Shown: positions 28,801 through 41,018 of the stretch, piece after piece
Layout of the letters: each line of letters starts with the position of its first letter
Position numbering within the stretch: position 1 is the first letter of the stretch
Origin: Callaeas wilsoni
Lineage: Eukaryota > Chordata > Aves > Passeriformes > Callaeidae
DNA: 64,000 bases
Assembly: GCA_013398955.1 (NCBI GenBank)
Contig: VWPU01002944.1
Coordinates: forward strand, 39,469 to 103,468
Direction: 5' to 3'
The notes under the pieces: generated by a model
Told to the model about the DNA's origin: nothing
The model's input: only the letters and a program-made list of their open reading frames with translations
Databases searched by the model: none
Translations under genes and position numbers: made by a program

Positions 28801-29273
28801 GCCAGGTATGGCCCCACAGCACCCAGGGAAAAGGAGGGAGGAATCACTGTGGCACTACAACTGCATCTCATTGTACATCCCACACATAACTTAGTTCTAA
28901 TGTTCAGAGGTCTAAATCTTTCATATCTGACAGGATAACCAGCATGCCACACCTCAAATGCATCACAAGCTTGCTAGAACAGTCCTAAAGTATAAACCGC
29001 CCATTCCATCAGCTGATGAGGTATGAATAACATGTTAAAAAAATACTCTTTAAATATTTTATTCTCCAAATCATTAAGGAAGATGTGGCTGAAGAACAAC
29101 ACAACTGTAGTGCTGTAAAATTCACAATACACGTGGGTGAAGCGGCAATAAATTAAAACCAAAACTAAATTAATTCAAGATGACTCAGCTTCAGAGATAC
29201 TTTTATTACATAATAATCTCAGCTTTCCATTCAGGAAAAATAAAAGAAGTTGGGTTCACTAAAATGAAAGGTT

Positions 29274-29412
29274 TAAAAAAAACCCCACCCAAATCAAAGA
29301 ACCACACACAAACTCAATCCAAAAAAACCCACTTACAAACCCAAACCAGAAAAACCCATACACACACAAAACCCTCCAAACCCCAAACTCTACAAAAAAG
29401 GACACCCTCCAC
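29274..29412. repeat. A/C-rich low-complexity tract
   Basis: About 140 bases are dominated by A, C and scattered T (ccaaatcaaagaaccacacac, caaaaccctccaaacccc). The plus-strand frame across it translates to a K/T/P/Q-rich string that reflects only composition. It has the same polarity as the other tracts in this gene. Confidence 0.85.
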
Positions 29413-30594
29413 CAAGACACAAGAACCAGATGACAGATAAGAAAGACAAAAAATTTAGTATTTTACTTTTATTAGGTGGGGATATGGAGCAAAGTCCTAT
29501 TCAAGCTTCTTTGCATATTGGCATTAGCAACACTGCAATTTATTTGGAAAGAAAGCTCAGTCTGACAACACCAGGCAAAGCTGAAGTGCAGAAATGAGCA
29601 TGAGGGTTTGAGTCAGTTTTCCTGAAAGAAAACAATCTTCAAAATCCACAGGCAACAGGAGTGTCCCATCGAATTTGTATCACAGAACTGAATGTTCTCA
29701 AATTATTAAAAATATTTTGGCCAAGGTTAAGGACAGGGAGGTGCTGATGTTTCTACAGTCTTGTGTTTGACCTTGTCAACAGCTACAGCAAAGTCATCCA
29801 AAATCCACTGAATTCCAGAAAAGCCTGACCTACCTACTGCATTGAAAAATCATCTCATTGAAAAAGCATAGGATACAAAGATAGGCATTTGTATCTTTTA
29901 TTTTACAAACTTATCAACAAAATATTAAAAAATACCTCATCAAACAAAAAAAATTAAGCCACAAACCAAAGCAACACCAAGCAACACGGTGTTCTTACTA
30001 AAGATCACGTGTTTTGTCAAATAATAAAGATGATTTGCAGCACTGACCATTATTTTTTCATTTTACAAAAAAGGAATGATTTCTACAAAATCTATAGACA
30101 CACAACCATATGTTGTGTTGCAAATGGAACCAGCACAATTCTTTCTTCTTTATTTTCAATGGAGTGAATGCAGAACGTACTACCACAGCTTTCTCCCACA
30201 AAGCAGGAAATATTAACAAAATACTGATTGTTTAGTGCACTGCTTTCAGGGAATACCAGCCATTCAATCTTAAATGTAAAGATGTTATCTGGCTTGGTAA
30301 AAAAATAGTAAGTGAAAAGTTAATACATCCTTGGGGATTCAACAGGCAAGCCAGCAGAATCTTCCTTCCATCAGAGTGGAATAACTCTTTCCAAAACATT
30401 TCTTTAGTTTTAAGGCGGCAGATTTAAAAATTAAAAGCTATTGTTTTACACTCAGAAATCCACTTTGTTGAATCAAAACCTACTACTACTACTACTAAAT
30501 AAAGCTATGCAAGGTAAAATTAAAAATTTCAGACATTTTATATATAGAAAAAACTCATATAAGGCAGTAATCCCTGATCTTCAAATAAAAATCT

Positions 30595-30626
30595 CACATA
30601 CACACACACACACACTCTCTCTCTCT
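30595..30626. repeat. (CA)n(CT)n microsatellite
   Basis: A run of about ten CA units (one interrupted) passes directly into six CT units. It is a compound dinucleotide microsatellite in PPP1R13B intron 1. Confidence 0.95.
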
Positions 30627-32344
30627 AATCCATTATAAAGATTCATTGTTCAGTTTAACAAAAAGAAATAAAAAAACCACTTAATATTACAGCAAATAAA
30701 CAAAACCCAACATTATCCCACCTTCTTTTTAATAATTCTGTCCTTAGTCCACTGTTTAGAGTTGAGTCCTGTCTTCTTCGGTAGCCAAGATTTCCTTTTT
30801 GATGTTTTTACAATATTCTGAAGAACCATCCTTAAAATATTCTTCATGTGGACAGTTGTAAATAGCAGTGAATAAAAAGATATTGTGTAAAGCTAAAACC
30901 TAGTAACAGTTTCTGTGCAACAACTACAGTGAAAAACTACTTAAATGGAGTATTTTTGGTCTACTGGCACATGAATTCAGGCAGTAATGACGAGCAGTGA
31001 TAAGATGTTCTAAAGAAACAAGACAGGCCACAGCTGTGACAGGAACAAGATAGGCTAGATCAAGTTTCACCTAATTAGGCAAGGTTGCAGTAGGGGAGTT
31101 CTGCTATCCTCTCATTATGCAATAGTAGCCTTTGTTGCTATTATAATAATGACAAACAGTAAGTATTTATCTTAAATTTACATATAAGGCTCTGACTGGC
31201 TCAAAAGACACAGAAGTGATTTTCCTGTCGAAGGGGTCAATGACAGGAACAGAAGTCCTAAGAGGAAATGATCCTAACAATTGTCAAAAGACATTTCCAT
31301 GACACATTTTCTTAAATCAAAAAATGTTTTAAATGGAATAACCAGCTTAAAAACAACACCACCATATATTTATGCCTAAAAATACCATAGTTCAAGCACT
31401 ACTCCATTCTTGGCAAAGTCTATCTTCTTGCTGGACATAATTCAAGCAGCAGAGAATATAAACTGTAAACTATGTTTCTGACTGTCTCGTCATATCAAGG
31501 GACAGCAAATGTTTATCATCTTTCCTGTCAACGCTACAGAGGATTGGGCATGGGCAACAGGCAGAGCAATGGCACCAACAGTGCATTTAGCCCTTACTCT
31601 ACAACTGCAGGAGCAAAACATAATTCTCCAGCCTGATCCATTCCCTTCCTGGAGCAAATGGAGAGAGGAGGGACCCAAGAGTAAAAACAAAACAAAAACA
31701 AACCCAAACAAACTGATCCACACTATGAAAGATCAGCAGAACCAGATAATCCATCTTTCTCAGAGCTATGAGCAACATTTTCTGTAGCACCTTGCTTGTT
31801 AACTGCAAGAACAGAAAAGTATGGAGCTCTCAACTTTGCTTGTGAGCCACAGCATTTTTACTTTACCCTTCCCAACCAGCAGCAGCAGAGCAGACAAAGC
31901 TACTGAGATCCTGTATTTACAATGCTTCAACATTCAGAATCAGTACTGTCCTCCCATAACGCATTTTGTCACTAACAAAAACATTCTGAGCCCCTGCAGT
32001 ATTCTTCCTTCCTCCTCAGCAAACATGTACCATGTTGAGAGATTTACTGAGAATATCATTGGTAGAATAGTGTCAGATTTTTAAAATGTTGCAACTTAAA
32101 AAAATTAACCTCTTAACAACTAAGAACATTTTAAATAAATGAGAAACCCAAGGTTATATCTTAAAAGGGAAGGGTTGTTTTGCTTTAGGAAGGATGGAAA
32201 AAATCTAATCTGGTTGTTCTCCAAAACCAGATTGTATCTTGATCTGCCAGAAAAACAAACTATCACATGAATAAATATTTGAGTGGAAAAGCTGGGCCTG
32301 TTTTAACACGTATTGTGCCACTCATTCAACTATGGTTATGGTCT

Positions 32345-33048
32345 GAATTCTTCCAAACTGACCCCCAAAGCCTTATGTAGGAAGGCAAGACAGACATGCA
32401 GACCAGAAGTATATGGAAGGGTCAAACACTAAAGCCTGTCATACCTATTGGATAATTGGGTTCTTTCAAAAGTAGAAGAGGAACTAAAATAAACATGTGT
32501 CACTGAACTTCCCTTTCATCCTGTCATCCCTCCTGAAATAACTGAAACCATCTGTGTGTAATTTGTTAAATCAGATAAATAATAAAACCAATACAAACAC
32601 AGGCTAGCCCCTTATGCCCTATGAAAATATCATCTCCACGCTGAGTACCTGATCCAGTGCAGATATTTGGCTGCCTTGGAACTGTTACTCTCAGATAGGT
32701 AAATACAAATCTAGAATGTATGTAGAGAGATAAGAATACCAGTCTCTGGTTGCTTAACATATCACCCTCAAAATCCTAAATTAAAGAAAGAAAGGGATTT
32801 TCCCCACTAAAATTTCAAGAAGTTTGGAATGTTCTAAATGAAGGAGATAAGATATATCAGTATGTCAGTGAAATACTGCATGTAAGTTGTTCTCCTATAT
32901 TAAATGTAAAAAAATCCCATGTAAGATCCAAAAAGTCTTGCCCTGTATGACAAAGCTCATATGTAACAAATCTATATACCTGCAGATTATGCAAATCATT
33001 CAGTAGGAAAGAAATTGCAGCCTCTGATCCCACTAAAGTACTTTAATA
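32345..33048 (-). repeat. Unclassified dispersed repeat, copy 1 (inverted relative to copy 2)
   Basis: The reverse complement of this segment aligns along almost its whole length with 63091-63795. Shared landmarks in order are: attaaag..ctttagtgggatc; a 'ttggatcttacatggg' block; 'catttaatataggag'; 'ttaagcaaccagag'; 'cttatctctctacata' followed by 'attctagatttgtattta'; 'gcagccaaatatctgcac'; 'atctgatttaacaaattaca'; 'ggatgacaggat'; 'tttattttagttcct'; and 'tatacttctggtctgc'. No conserved open frame spans both copies. The length, lack of coding and high similarity suggest a solo LTR or another non-autonomous element, but I cannot name a family. Confidence 0.85.
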
Positions 33049-36000
33049 TGAAGACACTCGTGATCTCTGAAAACTACATGAAATGACGCAGGAAAAAAGG
33101 ATATAAAGGAAAATTCAAAAGTATAATTCTCTAAAATGTATACAACTTTGCATCAAATGTCTACACAAAATGGAAAACTACTGAATATAAAGCTAGAGAT
33201 GAAAACTGATAGGTGTGAGCAGCCAAGAATACTTAAAGAAGTAATAAGTAAGAAGAAAAGCAAGAGTTCCGAAGAAATATAACACCATACTGCATGCAGG
33301 GTAGCAGTAGCTTTAAATTAAGGCTTGTTTTAGTAACTTTTGTTTCTCTCTGCCACCCTACTTTACTCTTTCACTATTGTCACTTCTCTCCTCTTGCTAT
33401 ATAAACCATATTTTAAATTCCTAATGTGCAAATGTACAATTTCTTTAAATATGCTTAGCTACAAATATGCATGATTTCACAGAGGCTCTCTAAGCTAAGC
33501 TTTTCCATATTTGTGGAAAATTAGTCTAAATAGACACCTTAACAGTACATCCAGATTAAAATTAACTTCTTATAATTTGCATCCAAGATTTAAAAACCTA
33601 AACACTTTGAGTTCTTTCTATGTATTCTCTTTCTGCTTCTACAGTAGGATCAATCAAAAATCCATAGATCATACTGGGAAAGGTAAAACAAACAAATCAC
33701 CCATAAAAACAAAACACCATCAACAATAACAGCAAAATCGATATTTTCACAGATCATTATAAATTAATAACACTTAATGAGACAGGTACCTAGGTTTATG
33801 TATCACTTCCACTTCAGTAAACTGGCAACGAAGTTTATGCATTTCTTAAACCTATTGCACTGAGGTAAAACACACGATGTTCCATTATACTAGTAAGTGT
33901 ACACTCAATAACCTACACAGAGAATGATTTTTGGGGAGCATGTTTCCTTTTTCCCATATGAGGCTGGGGTGTATGGAAGGAATTTTACAATCTGCTCTAC
34001 AAAGGATGTTAGCAACACGGTGGCACCCCTAAGCCCCCAGGAAATCAGATTGTTTATTCCAGTATGACGACAGACATTAATACATAAAAACATACATATC
34101 TGCATGACAACATTCGTATTTTTGCTTTCTTTCACATATTTGAACACATCTTGTCTCACGAGAAAACTGCATTACTTAACAAGAAGAATCACTAAAAACT
34201 TTGGTCTCCACTTCAGGTGGGGGCGAGGAAGACAAATTCAGACACATCAGAACACTCATCCCTGAGCACTGGAAGAAAAGAAGCTGTTGAGATCTCAGCA
34301 CTTGAAAAATTTCTAAATCACTGGAGAGATAATAAGAAAAAGCTGACCAAAAGCTTTTTCCTGCTCAGAAAAGATAAGGGCAACTACATGCATGCTCCAG
34401 ATCAAGCTTACTTGTAATTTTGTGTCAAAGCTTCTCAGTTCTTCAGAACTCAAGAGAAGGAACTGAGCAGTATTTGGTAGCTTCAGATGGCTGGGGGAAG
34501 GGAGCAGCAGCAAATGCGGGTAATCCAGTAATGCCTTGAAGACTCGAATCACAAAGATTTGTCAGGTTGAATGTTATAAAACACCCAGAAACACAAAAAT
34601 ACCGTATTAGAAACACTGTACAGTAAATCCTCTGACTTAGTGTGTCTTTCATGTCCCTTAAAGTGCTTTTTCAGGTTATAATTTTGAACCATGAACACAA
34701 AAATTCCTCTATCAAAATATTCTAAAGGTTGGTACACATGAAAATGGATCCAATTCAAAAGTACTTTATGTTTAGCTAAAAATGAACAAAACTAAAATAG
34801 TCGATATATAAATTAAATTATTCCAATGTAAGTACTGAATTGAAAATCCCACTAGGGTAAACAGAACAGTTTATAATTCATAATTTAAACTGATTTAACC
34901 CTCCTTCACCACTTTACCTCCTATCAGTTCAACAAAAACAAATACTACCGCTCTCCACCATCTGGGGCAAAAAAAGGTAAAAATAAAGTACTGCAGTCAA
35001 GTATTTGGCAAGAAGAGAGCACTGCAAACAAGATTTGAAATTTATTTGTTTGAGTGTAAAGCTTGGATATGTATAGCATCTTTCCATACCCAACAAGCCC
35101 TTGCTGAAGTGTTTATAAATAACAATAAAATGACAGCTACACTGTACTATGAGCACACCAAAAAAACTATTCAGAAAAAGGACTGAAAAGATTTCCAAAT
35201 AGACTCCAATCCATGTGATATGGTTTTAAAATAATTGCATTGATCCTGACATGATTTAGAAGTGTAAAGGAGGTCAACCATTACAGATCTTTTTTCCACA
35301 ATGAGAAGTACATGATTCAGACTTGCAGCTAAAATTGACTGAAACTTAGATTACTTGGGACAATAAAACAGTACATTAGGAAATTAAGCATCAGGCATGC
35401 TGAGACATTCAGAGCTGCATGCAGAGATGAAGCTGCACACAGAGATGAGTTTCATAGTTTATTTTTACAAGACACTGTTTCAAGAACTCAGTCATCTCCC
35501 AAAGTGCATCTACAGTCCAACTGTTTGGTGCCTGAATAGTAATTAACCCATTCACTAGCCTGAAGAATCATTCAAAATTTCAATTCCAAGAATTTGCATT
35601 TTAAATACACAGTAGTAAAATCTAACCACTTCTCTGTGGATCTATCTGAATAGCAACTTTAACACTAAGAACGTGGTTTGACTACTTTGCCATATATATT
35701 TGAGTAAGTTAGGTACCTAACGTACCCAGGTAGTATAAAAGTTATCCTGTAGGATTTGTAAGCAATGGCTTCACAGATGCTTTCTCAGATGCCCAAACAA
35801 GTTAGTTAATCTGTCAGTGGGTAACAGTTTCAGTCAAATAACCACTGGTTGAACTGTTTAAACTTGTTAGGAATACTAGTTTCCTATGCTGTCCATACCA
35901 TCACACGGTTTATGTTCTGGCTATCACATTATTCTCTCTATGAAACACTAACAGCCTGCCAAGCATTTTACAGACATCAATTATACCATAAAAATGTGAA

Positions 36001-38148
36001 AATATTTTCTCCTTACGTTTTACCTTTTCAAAGGAAGTGACTGAGGTATCAGTAATATTTATTAAAGACATATTATGACAATATTTTGGATTTAAGTAAT
36101 TTGAAAACCCCTCTGGCTAGGCAGAATAAATTCAGGACAAATTTTGACTAACACCCTGGTTAACATTTTAGAAAATAGTCAGAGACACTTTCTGAAGTGT
36201 GTTTGCTTATAAAGTAGTAAGCATGGGGGGAGGGGGAGGAGGTAAGAAAAAAAAGTTGAATTATGTTGGAAGTACCATTAGTATATTGAAAGTATCACCT
36301 ACAGAGCAGCAATAAGAATACCAACAGGTGCAGCACTGTCTTGAAACATAAATTAGACAAATTGCATTAGGAAACAGGATTAGAAAAGGATTTTTTCATG
36401 CAAAAATGCATTCAAATTATGTCTTCTCAACTTAAACTGTACCTGTTACTATAAACTAAGACTTTACCCAGCTTCTTAGAGAAACTAAAAAAAAAAAATT
36501 TAGGCAGGTAAGCCTGTACTAAATGGCTGTGGTAAACCTCACTAGTCTGAAACCACCTGCTTCTTTCCCTTTAAACACCAGAGAGCAATGCAGGCAAGAC
36601 TTTTCTCCACACATTAATGCAGCTCTGTCTACTTTTTTCCTCTAATACAGGAACTCTCAACAACTCTCAGCTATTCACCTTAGTAGGTCTGGACAGACAC
36701 ATTCTGGATTTAAGGAGAACAAGGCTTACTGGTCTCCCAGCGTCCAACTGGCTCCCCAGAGATTAGAACACAATTAATTCAGATGCTAGTCAGTGCACTG
36801 TGCTTAGGAGCATGGGATTTGGGACTGGAGAGACGCTCCTAAATTAGCCTAGCAGAAACCTTAGAAACTCACTATTTACTTGTTCTGACTTCAGAGAGCA
36901 GGGAAGTTACGCTTCTTTGCCATTTTGGACATAGATCTGGATGGTTTTGGTATGAATCCATCTCCCCATATTCATTCACCACCATGGGGTCATTTCAGGC
37001 TAAAAATCCAAACCTAAACTGATAAAACTGATTACATCCTTCCTGCAATCTACACTCTTCTGCCCTTTCTTGTGCTGGTTCCAGTGCTCAATTGACCCTG
37101 AAGCGAGTCAGTATCAGTGTGCTCAGCTGGCAGAGAGTATCCTGGTGGGGGGAAAAAAAAAAGAAACAAAGGAATAAAAAAAAAATAAAGGCAAACAACT
37201 TCCTGCTGAGTTTGCAAACAGCTCAGCACAGAAACAGATAAATACCAGAGAGAGCCAATACAAGAGAGAGGGCAGCAGGGATGCAGGACTTCAGCAACCC
37301 CTGCAGTTACATCCATTTCACCTACACAATACTGAAGCCTCAGTTTCCTCCCCCATTCTCAATTTATAAACAAAAGTTTAATCATGCGAAGGCTGAAATC
37401 CTTTTGTCAAACGTAGACATAAGGATACATGGGTTAAATACAGTGTCTGCAACATATGCAAGTTTAGATGAGATTGCTTCCTGCTGGAGTTGGTATTCCT
37501 TAAATAAAGTATTTTATAGCTACAGACTCTTCACACATAAATAGAATTCTGCTGCTAAGCAAAGCAATGAACTGGGAACTAAAACAAAAATCTTAATTGT
37601 ACTTCCACTACCGAAGAACTAGGCTAGAATACACTATGAATCTAGAGAATAAGGAAATAATAGGCAGAAATCAGAAAGAATGCACTACTGCAAAGTGAGG
37701 GGTGGGAAATGATGACAGACTAACAACTGCCAGTTAAGTTTTATTGATTTTCCATTTTTTTTGTCCCAACTTCATATTTTTTTCCTCAAGATTTCCTCAA
37801 ACACCACATATTTTACCAAAAATTCAATATGCCTTACTTTTTCCCATTTCAGAGAAAAAGTAAAGTGTTACTGGGTACGCAATAAAGATGTGGAAACTGG
37901 TGAAACCATGATTTATCTCTGAAGCAACAACATTACTGCACTGCAGAGTCCTTTAGTTTCACCTCACTGTTCTACTCACCTGTTCAAAATACATCGCCTG
38001 AGGTAGAGCTCCACAATAAACTAAACTGAATAAACAAAAATACTTGAAGAGAGAGATTCCACTTGCCCATTCCCTTCTCTGTAATCAACCTTAGCCAAGC
38101 AATCTGCTCCCTCCTGTACCAAAATGGACAAGACAACAGTCAATGCAA

Positions 38149-38200
38149 TACACACACACACGTGCACATGTACACACTCACGTATTTACACACGTGTACA
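38149..38200. repeat. CA/TG-rich microsatellite
   Basis: An imperfect (CA)n run passes into alternating cgtgcacatgtacac and cacgtgtac. The alternating purine-pyrimidine character is obvious, and it lies in PPP1R13B intron 1. Confidence 0.88.
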
Positions 38201-40962
38201 TAAATCTCTTTGATGTTCTTTGGATACAGCTATTTTTACATTTTTAGTGAGCTGGATGGGTTTACTGAGAAAAGCAGTGTAATGCATTCACAGCCAATGG
38301 TGGGAATGAGCAGCAAGGAAGAGGAAGCAGCCTCTTCCAGAGCTGCAGGAAATGGTTAACCCAGCTCGTCCCTATTGTGAAACCTCAGCCCCGAAAGGAA
38401 TTCAGCTGCTCCGACATCCTACTGCACCACAGTGATAAACCTGCTCTCCAGGACAGCACGTGTACTTGCTTCCAAGCATGATCTAAGAAAAATAACAGGG
38501 TGACCTAAAACCCAGGTAAAGTGACTGAAATTTGAAGTTCAGAACAGTTTTTGTTCCTCCACTAAGCAGTTCATATTCTTGCTGGTCCTTTGAGTTATTA
38601 CAGAATTTATGCTTTGTCCTCCAGGTGCCATTGTTGCCTATGACACACAAATCTGCTTCTGAAGGACTGTGTCTATTATTGTACAATATAATTCTATTAT
38701 TGTCTGTCATAAAAAAATTGCTTCCAGGACCTCAAAACATTGAGCATACTCCACTGATAAACCGCCTAACACATTCAAGATTATTACATGCTTTCAAGTT
38801 TAATAGATTATAATGGCAGACTTCCCAACTCCCAGAAAATTGTACCAGCCTGAAGTGTTAAAATTTGTATCTTAGAATGTTTGTTTACTTAAAAATCTTA
38901 CCACAGTTTAAGAACAAATGAGACACATGATTCAAGGCTGATGGAAAAACTGAATGCCGAACGATTTCAAAGATATTGGGACCACCTAATAATATAATTT
39001 TTCAATGCAATAAAAAAATTTTAAAATCTCCTTTTGCTGGGGTCTGATACAAACCCAGGAATGAACCTCCTATATCCCAGGCTAGTACATTCATTTAAGA
39101 GGTGAAGTATTTTGAGCTATCTTGTGCTAGTAATTAATGTATGGTAATACTAAGCTTTTAATTTAGACAAACACATAAGACTTGTTAATTCCAACGGTGA
39201 GTCATTAGAGAAAGGGAGCAAGACGCCTTCCCCCCACTCCCCTAATCAGGCAAAAATTTGTTTTCTTCTTCAAACCTTTATTCTCAGCAAGGATTCTTTT
39301 TGTTTTTAAAGATGCCTACACTTTCTAAAGATAAAAAAAAATTATCTAACCCCCCTGGACATTTAAAAAGATACTAAACATGAGCTCTGATTTTAATGCT
39401 AAGCATAAGACTTCAAATTCTTTACCAAAAAACCACTGCCTTTATTCTACCTATGGGCAACTCTTCGCATAATGGGGGCTGTTCCACAGCTGTATGCATC
39501 TATATATAAATATGTGAATAAGCAAGGTTTTTTAAATAATGTATTTCATATCAAGCTTGGCTTTGTTAGATAAATCAATCTGGTGGAATGGAATTTTGTT
39601 GTCAAACAAATACTTATTTTCTCTGAAGTCTGCAATGGACTACAAACTCACCTACGTTAACACTTGAGAGAGTATCCTTTCCCTCAAAATTCTCATACGT
39701 TTCGATAGACCCACACATACCTAATAGATACATTTAAATATTCTATTATCAGACTAGCATGTGAATAGTACTTTTTGTTGACATGGTGAAGCTGATGAAC
39801 TTATTTTTGCCACAGAACAGGCCATATTCTGTCAACCTAAAAAACCAGTGACATGATCCAAAAAAACATGAAATGGCCTTTAAGCTTTGTTGCAATAAAT
39901 AACTCCATTAATAATGGCTGATAAACATGCAAATTATTCTCTACAGTCAGTTCAGATTTATTCAGCAAACAAGGATATCAGTACTGCTGAGAACTATGCA
40001 GTTCTGAATTAATCACAATATATTTTATCTCCTTATCACTGAAAATTGCTCATATTAATATAATGAAAATTCATAATATTGTTTTAAGTGTATTAAAGTG
40101 ACACATCTTCCTCTACAATGCATAATTATATCAGTAGCAACCTTCCTATGGAAAGAGAACAGGGGACACTGATTTAAGAATATTTTGGTTTTAAATTATA
40201 AGCAATATAATAAAGAATGCCCACTTTGTACTTTTTGGGAAATGTTTTAGACTGAAAACAGGACAAGTGCATACTTATTGTAAAACAAAAAAACCTATCC
40301 ACTCAACCAATGAACAAAAAGCCCACCAAACCCCCTACTTTTTCTTAATTCACCAGCATAATTGAAAAATAACTCCTGCAGATATCCACATTTGCTTTGT
40401 ATTTTATCAGTCATATTATTCATCTTCATGGGTCAGGAGCTTACGAATAAACTCTCTAGTCTAACATAAAATATGCATCAGTCATGGGCATCTTCAGAGA
40501 AGACTTGCAGTGTCCCACAAAATTAACTAGAACAAAATATAAACCCACTTAACACTCTCTAAACTTTTCACTCTCCCTTCTGTGAAAACAACCATCACAA
40601 CCACCTGATCCTACATGTGCAGATGTGTCTAGCAACTCTAAGCCTCATGGGAAGTCCCGTAAGGTTCCTCCTAGCTGCTTTCAAAAATGTGAATGACGGC
40701 TGCGACCTCACTGATATTCATGACTTAAAGGCAAAACCAGAAAAGGTCTGCTAGGAGAACAGGCAATACCAACTATTCCTCCTAAAAGATTCGATCCATC
40801 ACAATTTTTTACACAGTACCCACCATCACCTGTCTTATCACTTTATTGATGGTATACAGACGCTACACAGTTCTTTAGTGTGGTGTTACCTCTCAAGCTG
40901 TGAAAGAATTATACCCAAAATTAAGGCAAAAAAAGGGAAAGTGTTACACGATTCTCCAACGT

Positions 40963-41018
40963 ATCAGTTCCTTATTGCACTGTATTTCTTATCAGTTCCT
41001 TATTGCACTGTATTTCTT
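40963..41018. repeat. Perfect 28-bp tandem duplication
   Basis: The 28-base unit starting atcagttccttattgcac occupies 40963-40990 and is repeated without mismatch at 40991-41018. Being perfect in otherwise unique sequence, it is probably a recent duplication (replication slippage or end-joining repair). Confidence 0.97.

Noticed and set aside
28516..28938. 140-codon plus-strand frame in PPP1R13B intron 1
   Set aside because: No recognisable similarity, no promoter or splice context, and overlapping frames occur on both strands. It is probably chance.
36226..36242. G-run cluster on the plus strand (ggggggagggggaggagg) as a quadruplex
   Set aside because: Only two long G-runs plus GG pairs, and it is on the non-transcribed strand of PPP1R13B.
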